Below, in pieces: positions 59,226 through 64,000 of a stretch of DNA of 64,000 nucleotides. The stretch comes from RYN-230 sp963717125 (GTDB lineage Bacteria; Actinomycetota; Actinomycetes; Streptosporangiales; Streptosporangiaceae), in the NCBI GenBank assembly GCA_963717125.1, contig CAVQVG010000015.1:434001-498000 (forward strand), given 5' to 3'. The notes under the pieces were generated by a model that was given only the letters and a program-made list of their open reading frames with translations, had not been told where the DNA came from and searched no databases. The stretch's first letter is position 1, and each line of letters begins with the position of its first letter. A program made the position numbers and the translations under genes.

Positions 59226-60533
59226 ATGACCAGTCGGGAGCCGCTCCGCTTCCTGCGCGGGCTGGAGGCGGGCATCAGCAGCCCGCCGCCGCCGCGTTCG
59301 CCGCGGCTGCGGCGCGGGCGCTTCGACCTGGTCGAAGTGGCCGACGTGGTTATCGCCTTCCTCTGTCTCGTCCTTACCGCCAGCACGCTGGACGGCCAGG
59401 ACCAGGCGCACGGCAACCCATACAGCCACACCACGCTGCTCTTCTTCGCGGTCATCGTCAGCGTGCCGCTGGTCGCGCGCACCCGCTTCCCCGCGCTGGC
59501 CTGGGCCGGCTCCGCGCTGACCCTGATCATCACGTCCACCGGGATCGGTCCCCACGCGCTGTCGTCGGCGGTCTACCTGCCCGGAGGCGTCGTGGTCTAC
59601 GTGCTCTGCCTGTACGCAGTGGCGGTCCGGTGCAAGACCTGGTTCGCGCTCTCCGCGGGTCTGGTCACCGTGGTCGGCGCGATCCTGATCGACGCGCGGA
59701 CCGCCGTGGGCGCGGTGCTCGCGGCCATCCCGTTGCTGGCCGGGGCCTACGTCCGGTCCCGGCGCAGCAGCCGGGTCGAGCTGGCCGAGCAGGCCAAGCA
59801 GCACGAGGGCGAGCGCGCCCTGCTGGAGGAACGCCAGCGCATCGCCCGGGAGATGCACGACATCGTGGCGCACCATATGTCGGTGATCGCGATCCAGGCC
59901 GAGGCCGGCCCGCGCAAGATCGCCGACCCGCCGCCGGAACTGGTGGAGAGCTTCCGCGACATCCGGGCCAGCGCACTGGACGGGCTGGGCGAACTGCGCC
60001 ACCTGCTCGGCGTGCTGCGCACCGGCACCCCGGACACAACGCCGCAGCCCGGGCTCGGGCAGCTGTCCGGACTGCTCGACTCGGCCCGCAGCGCCAACGT
60101 GCCGGTCATCCTGTCGGTCAGCGGCGCGCCCCGGCCACTGCCGCAGGGCATGGACCTGTCCGCCTACCGGATCTTGCAGGAAGCGCTGAGCAACGCCATG
60201 CGTCATGCGCCAGGATCGACCGTACGGGTGGAAGTCGCCTACTTCCCCAGTTCGGTGGTGATCAAGGTGCGGAACGACCCGGCCGGGCCCGGCCCGGCCG
60301 GCAATGGGAAACGGCCCCGCCCGGTGACCGCGGTGACCGCCGATGGGGCCAGCCCGGGCAGCCCGGACGGTACCGGGACCGGCCCGCTCGTCGCCGGGCA
60401 CGGCATCATCGGGATGCGGGAACGGGCCGCCATGCTGGGCGGCCAGCTCGAGGCCGGGCCCACCGACGAGGGTGGCTTCCTGGTCACTGCCGTGCTGCCC
60501 GACGCCAAGGATCATGCGAAGGACCCGAGGTGA
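59226..60533 (+). CDS. NarL-type sensor histidine kinase (HisKA_3)
   Basis: 435 aa. Four or five helices lie in residues 38-180. The dimerisation/phosphoacceptor helix reads EERQRIAREMHDIVAHHMSV (His in the second half) and the ATPase domain has EALSNAMRHAPGS (N-box) and HGIIGMRERAAMLGG (G-box). A Gly/Pro insert lies before the G-box. The stop overlaps the response-regulator start (GTGA), so kinase and regulator are made together. The stimulus is unknown; a membrane-embedded sensor suggests envelope stress. Confidence 0.94.
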   Translation: MTSREPLRFLRGLEAGISSPPPPRSPRLRRGRFDLVEVADVVIAFLCLVLTASTLDGQDQAHGNPYSHTTLLFFAVIVSVPLVARTRFPALAWAGSALTLIITSTGIGPHALSSAVYLPGGVVVYVLCLYAVAVRCKTWFALSAGLVTVVGAILIDARTAVGAVLAAIPLLAGAYVRSRRSSRVELAEQAKQHEGERALLEERQRIAREMHDIVAHHMSVIAIQAEAGPRKIADPPPELVESFRDIRASALDGLGELRHLLGVLRTGTPDTTPQPGLGQLSGLLDSARSANVPVILSVSGAPRPLPQGMDLSAYRILQEALSNAMRHAPGSTVRVEVAYFPSSVVIKVRNDPAGPGPAGNGKRPRPVTAVTADGASPGSPDGTGTGPLVAGHGIIGMRERAAMLGGQLEAGPTDEGGFLVTAVLPDAKDHAKDPR

Positions 60534-61189
60534 CCGTCCGCGTGGTGATCGCCGATGACCAGGGCATGGTCCGGTCCGGGTTCACCACCCTGCTGAACAG
60601 CGAGCCGGACATCGAGGTCATCGGCGAGGCGGTGAACGGCCAGGAGGCGATTGTCCGCGCCGCCCAGCTCCGCCCGGACGTGATGCTGATGGACGTGCGG
60701 ATGCCGGTGCTGGACGGCTTGCAGGCGACCCGGGAGATCACCGCCATGCCGGGCGCGCCCAGGGTCCTGGTGCTGACCACGTTCGATCTGGACGACTACG
60801 TGTACCAGGCGCTGCGCTGGGGCGCGAGCGGGTTCCTGCTCAAGGACGCCTCGGCCCGGGAGCTGGCCGAGGCGGTCCGGATCGTCGCGGCCGGCGACGC
60901 GCTGCTGTCGCCCGGCGTGACCCGGCGGCTCATCGCCGAGTTCGCCCGGATGGGCGCGCCCCGCGGGCCTAGCCGGGACAGCATGGACGGGCTGACCGAA
61001 CGCGAGTGCGAGGTGCTCGCCCTGGTCGCCCGCGGCCTGTCCAACGCGGAGATCGCGGGCCACCTGATCGTCGCCGAGCAGACCATCAAGACGCACGTCA
61101 GCCGGATCCTGATGAAGCTGGGCCTGCGCGACCGCACCCAGGCCGTGGTGCTCGCCTACGAGACCGGCCTGGTCCAGCCCGGCGCGTGA
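60530..61189 (+). CDS. NarL/LuxR-type response regulator
   Basis: 219 aa. The receiver domain (~1-120) has the acidic pair in VVIADDQGMVRSG, the phospho-Asp in VMLMDVRMPVLDG and Lys in GFLLKDAS. The LuxR HTH at ~150-210 reads LTERECEVLALVARGLSNAE, then QTIKTHVSRILMKL. Cognate partner of the preceding kinase, coupled by a 4-bp overlap. It likely binds the dyad at 59151-59166. Its stop again overlaps the next gene. Confidence 0.96.
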   Translation: MTVRVVIADDQGMVRSGFTTLLNSEPDIEVIGEAVNGQEAIVRAAQLRPDVMLMDVRMPVLDGLQATREITAMPGAPRVLVLTTFDLDDYVYQALRWGASGFLLKDASARELAEAVRIVAAGDALLSPGVTRRLIAEFARMGAPRGPSRDSMDGLTERECEVLALVARGLSNAEIAGHLIVAEQTIKTHVSRILMKLGLRDRTQAVVLAYETGLVQPGA

Positions 61190-61899
61190 AGAGGAGGGAG
61201 GCGGCGTTCGCCGCGGTGGTGGGCGGGGTGCTTGCGGCCTACAACAACACCGGCGGCGAGCAGCCGTGCCGCCAGCGCTGGTACCCGGTCACCAACCTGG
61301 GCGCGACCGGCGTGCTGCTGGCGGCGTCCGCCGCCAGCGGGCTGACCGCCGATGACCTGGGCCTGTCCGCGAGCCGGGTGCCGGCCGGGCTGCGCTGCGC
61401 GGCCGGGCCGGCCGGTGCGCTGGCCGCGGCCTGGATGGCGCTGGCCGCGGCGCCGGCTACCCGGCCGGTACTGGCCGACCAGCGGATCACCGGGCTGACC
61501 TGGCCCCAGGTGGCCTACCAGGTCACGGTGCGTATCCCGGTCGGCACCGTGCTGTGGGAGGAGACCGCGTTCCGCGGCGTGCTGGAAGCGGCGCTGCGCC
61601 GGGTGCTGCCCGGGCCGGCCGCGATCGGCGTGACCAGCGGCGTGTTCGGCATCTGGCACGTGCGGCCGACGATCGCCGCGCTGCGCATCAATGGGGTCGG
61701 AACCAGCGGCCGGGCCGGGTGGACCGGGGTGGCCGCGGCGGTGGCGGGCACGGCCGCGGCCGGTGGGGTTTTGTCCTGGTTTCGGCATCGTTCGGGTAGC
61801 CTGGTCGCGCCGGTGCTGCTCCATCTGACCGCGAACTGCGGTGCTGCGCTGGCCGCCCGCGCCGTGGCGGGTGCGCGCCGGGTTCCGGCTCCCCCGTAA
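61186..61899 (+). CDS. CPBP family intramembrane metalloprotease
   Basis: 237 aa from the GTG at 61186, overlapping the response-regulator stop by 4 bp. Multiple helices carry the CPBP/Abi motifs: WEETAFRGVLEAALR (EExxxR), FGIWHVRP (second His) and LLHLTANCGAA (HxxxN-like). These proteases resemble Rce1 and are often tied to stress or bacteriocin immunity. Being third in a fully overlapping operon, it is probably an output or feedback target of the two-component system. Confidence 0.88.
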   Translation: MKRREAAFAAVVGGVLAAYNNTGGEQPCRQRWYPVTNLGATGVLLAASAASGLTADDLGLSASRVPAGLRCAAGPAGALAAAWMALAAAPATRPVLADQRITGLTWPQVAYQVTVRIPVGTVLWEETAFRGVLEAALRRVLPGPAAIGVTSGVFGIWHVRPTIAALRINGVGTSGRAGWTGVAAAVAGTAAAGGVLSWFRHRSGSLVAPVLLHLTANCGAALAARAVAGARRVPAPP

Positions 61900-61925
61900 C
61901 GCACAACCTCCAGGAGATCGACGCC

Positions 61926-62123
61926 ATGCGTGGTTCCACCGATGCCGGGGCCGCGGGCGGCCCAGCCCCGTGGGCACCGGGCAGCATCCACCCCCCGTTC
62001 TGCGGTGACGAGTATCCGCCGCTCAAGGGGTCGCCGGGCGCGGTGGTCTGCACCAAGCCGTGTCACCCGGCCGCGGAGCTGCATCTGAACCACGAAACCG
62101 GCTGGGCCTGGCGGACGCGCTGA
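61926..62123 (+). CDS. Small Cys-containing protein of unknown function
   Basis: 65 aa, ATG with AGGAG 9 nt upstream, 26 bp after the CPBP stop. It contains three Cys (FCGDEYPPLKG, VVCTKPCHP) and a conserved-looking end HLNHETGWAWRTR. No signal or membrane segment. The Cys/His pattern could bind a metal. I do not recognise the family; the ribosome site and position suggest it is real and part of the same transcript. Confidence 0.5.
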   Translation: MRGSTDAGAAGGPAPWAPGSIHPPFCGDEYPPLKGSPGAVVCTKPCHPAAELHLNHETGWAWRTR

Positions 62124-62169
62124 AGGGCCGCGCGGGTTCAAGCACCCCGGCGGCGCAAAGCAAACACTC

Positions 62170-63174
62170 CTAGACCTCTTCCGGATGCTTCGGCGCGCCG
62201 GTCGCCCGGTCCAGACCGTCGTCGGCACGCTGCGGACCGCCATCCGGCGGCTTCGGCACGGGCAGCACCCGGCCCGCGGTGCGGCGCAGGTCTTCGGTGG
62301 CGGTACGGCGCAGGTCCTGGCTCTTCTCCCGGAGGTCGCTCAGCGCGGGCGCGCGGGCGACCAGGATCACGCCCGCGATCAGGGCCACGATCCCGGCCGC
62401 CTGGAGCGCGATCGTGGCGGGCGTGATGCGGATCACGTCGCCGAAGACGACCACCCCGAGCAGGATGCCCACTACCGGCTCGCCCGCGGTGATGCCCGGC
62501 AGGGAGGCGTGCAGCGGCGCGGCGGTGAACGAGCTCTCCATCAGCCACAGGGCCAGGACGGCCGCGGCGGCCAGCGAGTAGGCGGGCCAGGTGGTCAGCG
62601 CCGCGACGATGCCGTGGCGGTCCACGATGAGCAGAGTGCTCCGGGTCAGCGCGTCGGAGATGCCGAAGATCAGGCCGGCCGCCAGCCCGGTGAGCGTGGC
62701 CCGCCGCTGCCCGGTCCGGCGCAGCCCGGCGCGGACCAGCAGCAGCGCGATGGCGCCGATCGCGGCGGCGGCTGGCCAGTACGCCGCGGACCCGATGTGA
62801 TCACCGCCGGCGCCGACCGCGCGCGCCGCGGACAGCGCGCCGACCCCCGAGGCCAGCAGCACGGCACCGGCGATTTCCGACTTCCGCGGCCGCACCCCGG
62901 CCAGCGGGATGGCGACGACCAGGGCCCAGAGCAGGCTGGTGGCGAGCAGCGGCTCGGCCACCGACAGCTGGAGGTTGTCGAAGGTGTAGGCGGACAAGAT
63001 GTAGCCCGCCGTCATCACGCCGATGCCGGCCAGCCAGCGCGGCTTGCGGATCAGCTCCGCGATCAGCTTCAGGTGCAGGAAGTATTTGGTCGGCGCCTGC
63101 TCGGCGGACTGCTGCTGAAGCACCAGCCCGGTCCCGACCAGCAGCGCGGCGCACAGTGCGATGGCGATGTGCAT
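62170..63174 (-). CDS. DMT-superfamily (EamA/NIPA-like) membrane transporter
   Basis: 334 aa. Nine or ten helices starting HIAIALCAALLVGTGLVLQQ, with VAEPLLATSLLWALVVAIPL and GEPVVGILLGVVVFGDVIRI marking the two EamA-like halves. The family exports metabolites or carries Mg2+; the opening resembles NIPA-like actinomycete proteins. A ~60-residue hydrophilic Arg/Glu-rich tail follows. Single gene. Confidence 0.88.
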   Translation of the reverse strand: MHIAIALCAALLVGTGLVLQQQSAEQAPTKYFLHLKLIAELIRKPRWLAGIGVMTAGYILSAYTFDNLQLSVAEPLLATSLLWALVVAIPLAGVRPRKSEIAGAVLLASGVGALSAARAVGAGGDHIGSAAYWPAAAAIGAIALLLVRAGLRRTGQRRATLTGLAAGLIFGISDALTRSTLLIVDRHGIVAALTTWPAYSLAAAAVLALWLMESSFTAAPLHASLPGITAGEPVVGILLGVVVFGDVIRITPATIALQAAGIVALIAGVILVARAPALSDLREKSQDLRRTATEDLRRTAGRVLPVPKPPDGGPQRADDGLDRATGAPKHPEEV

Positions 63175-63301
63175 CAGGCCACCACGTCAGGGTTCACCGT
63201 TTCGTCCCTGCCTGGGCACCACCGTCGGATGCTCCCGCCTTCATTCTGCCCCCCGTCCTTCATTGTGCCCCCCATCCGGGCATGCTTGCCGCAACACCGG
63301 G

Positions 63302-63859
63302 TCACGCGGCGCTGACCTGGTGCTCGATCCGGCTGAGCAGGGCGCGCAGTTCGGCCACATCTCCCTTGGTCGCGGCCTGCTCAGCGGGCTTGAGGCTCAG
63401 TACCAGCTGGCCGCCTGGCTCGAGCGCCCCGGTCTGCACGTCGCTGACGTCGTCCCCGTTCTGCAGCCGCACCGCGTTGTCGAGTTCGCTGCGCCGCAGG
63501 CCCAGGTGCACGAGGGCGCGCTGCATGACATGCCCGTCGCTGATGACCGTGGTCGGCTGGCCGTCGAAGATCCGGGCCGCGGTGGCGCTGACCGCGATGA
63601 GCCGGTTGACCGCGGTGTTGACCGCCACCAGGGTGACCGCGCCCACCGCCCCGCCGGTCAGCGAGGAGTCGTTGCCGATGACCGCGTTCTGCACCACGTT
63701 CGACAGCAGGAAGATCACCACGAAATCGAACGTGTTCATGGTGGCCAGGCCGCGCTTGCCGGTGATCCGGAAGAGCACGGCGATCAGCGCGTACACGGCC
63801 ACCGTCCGGATGATCTTCTCGGTGAGCGGGATCTGCTCGGCGAACATGGCGTGCCACAT
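63302..63859 (-). CDS. DUF421 (YetF-like) membrane protein
   Basis: 185 aa, somewhat shorter than the family's usual ~220. Three N-terminal helices (TVAVYALIAVLFRITGKRGL, then TFDFVVIFLLSNVVQNAVIG) are followed by the cytoplasmic DUF421 domain (FDGQPTTVISDGHVMQRALV, HLGLRRSELDNAVR). A short coiled C-terminus ends the protein. YetF relatives are sporulation-linked in Bacillus; the role here is unknown. It begins 141 bp from the window end. Confidence 0.9.
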   Translation of the reverse strand: MWHAMFAEQIPLTEKIIRTVAVYALIAVLFRITGKRGLATMNTFDFVVIFLLSNVVQNAVIGNDSSLTGGAVGAVTLVAVNTAVNRLIAVSATAARIFDGQPTTVISDGHVMQRALVHLGLRRSELDNAVRLQNGDDVSDVQTGALEPGGQLVLSLKPAEQAATKGDVAELRALLSRIEHQVSAA

Positions 63860-63961
63860 GCTGGCCTCCAGGGCTGCTCGGCAACGGCCCCGGGCCTGTC
63901 CCGCCCGGTACCAGATCCGGCCAGCTACCCAGCCGGCGGTGGTGTATCCGGCCCGCGAAGT

Positions 63962-63999
63962 GCTGGCCGGCCTGGGACGCTGGCCCCAGGCCGGCCAGC
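63962..63999. terminator. 15-bp perfect inverted repeat at window edge
   Basis: GCTGGCCGGCCTGGG (63962-63976), 8-nt loop, CCCAGGCCGGCCAGC (63985-63999). This is the strongest stem in the window. It probably ends transcription of a gene outside the right edge; a T-tract cannot be checked. Confidence 0.55.
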
Positions 64000-64000
64000 G

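Noticed and set aside
1..64000. tRNA, rRNA, CRISPR arrays, riboswitches and a biosynthetic gene cluster around the SARP gene
   Set aside because: No cloverleaf, ribosomal or repeat-spacer pattern was recognised by eye, and the SARP neighbours are not biosynthetic genes. Short RNAs could still be missed without a covariance search.

Overview
The window is 64 kb of very GC-rich DNA with C/G-ending codons, frequent GTG starts, many 4-bp start/stop overlaps and several probable leaderless promoters. The gene content fits a soil-type high-GC actinomycete: a large SARP/AfsR-type regulator, an LCP cell-wall ligase, a RamB-like XRE regulator beside GTP-dependent PEP carboxykinase, CPBP and DUF6542-like membrane proteins, and an NarL-type two-component pair. 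I cannot name the genus. I saw no rRNA, tRNA, CRISPR array or prophage.

Layout. 1-4.2 kb: end of a MacB/FtsX-type ABC exporter, a truncated DUF1275 gene, and an aldo/keto reductase-TetR operon with a dyad operator. 4.2-7.1 kb: a lower-GC island with an unknown two-helix membrane protein divergent from an ATPase fused to a PD-(D/E)XK-like domain, then a cold-shock gene. 7.4-21.5 kb: a DUF445 protein followed by a peptidoglycan-sugar salvage cluster. The cluster holds a MurR/RpiR regulator, a sugar ABC importer, a MurQ etherase fused to a second SIS module, a beta-lactamase-fold hydrolase, a secreted GH84 hexosaminidase and a secreted CHAP/PKD/propeller protein. The last two share a C-terminal domain I do not recognise. 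21.6-27.7 kb: a minus-strand run of subtilisin, GGDEF-EAL and MCP genes. 27.9-38.6 kb: a frameshifted Fpg/Nei glycosylase, a 1.2-kb gene-poor stretch, the SARP regulator, chloramphenicol-phosphotransferase-like and APH-like enzymes, a PQ-loop-like membrane protein, a class A beta-lactamase-like protein and msrB-msrA.

38.7-48.5 kb: a methyltransferase, an amidohydrolase, a PatB-like PLP enzyme, a MarR-ABC exporter pair with a three-half-site operator, a VOC protein, a LuxR ATPase and a frameshifted secreted M1 peptidase. 48.5-50.4 kb: an intact IS1182-like element with near-perfect inverted repeats. 50.4-54.5 kb: the RamB-like regulator, pckG and rraA. 54.5-64 kb: an LCP protein, a DUF6542-like membrane protein, a coupled acyltransferase-hydrolase pair, a coupled kinase/regulator/CPBP trio, a small Cys-containing protein, a DMT transporter and a DUF421 protein.

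How genes work together. The 8.8-21.4 kb block can be read as one route: secreted amidase and hexosaminidase release muropeptide sugars, the ABC importer takes them up, MurQ cleaves the lactyl ether and RpiR senses the product. No sugar kinase is in the window. Several genes (fpg/nei, the M1 peptidase, and the 5' ends of the subtilisin and CHAP genes) have frame or start anomalies in GC-rich tracts, so decay and assembly error must both be considered.
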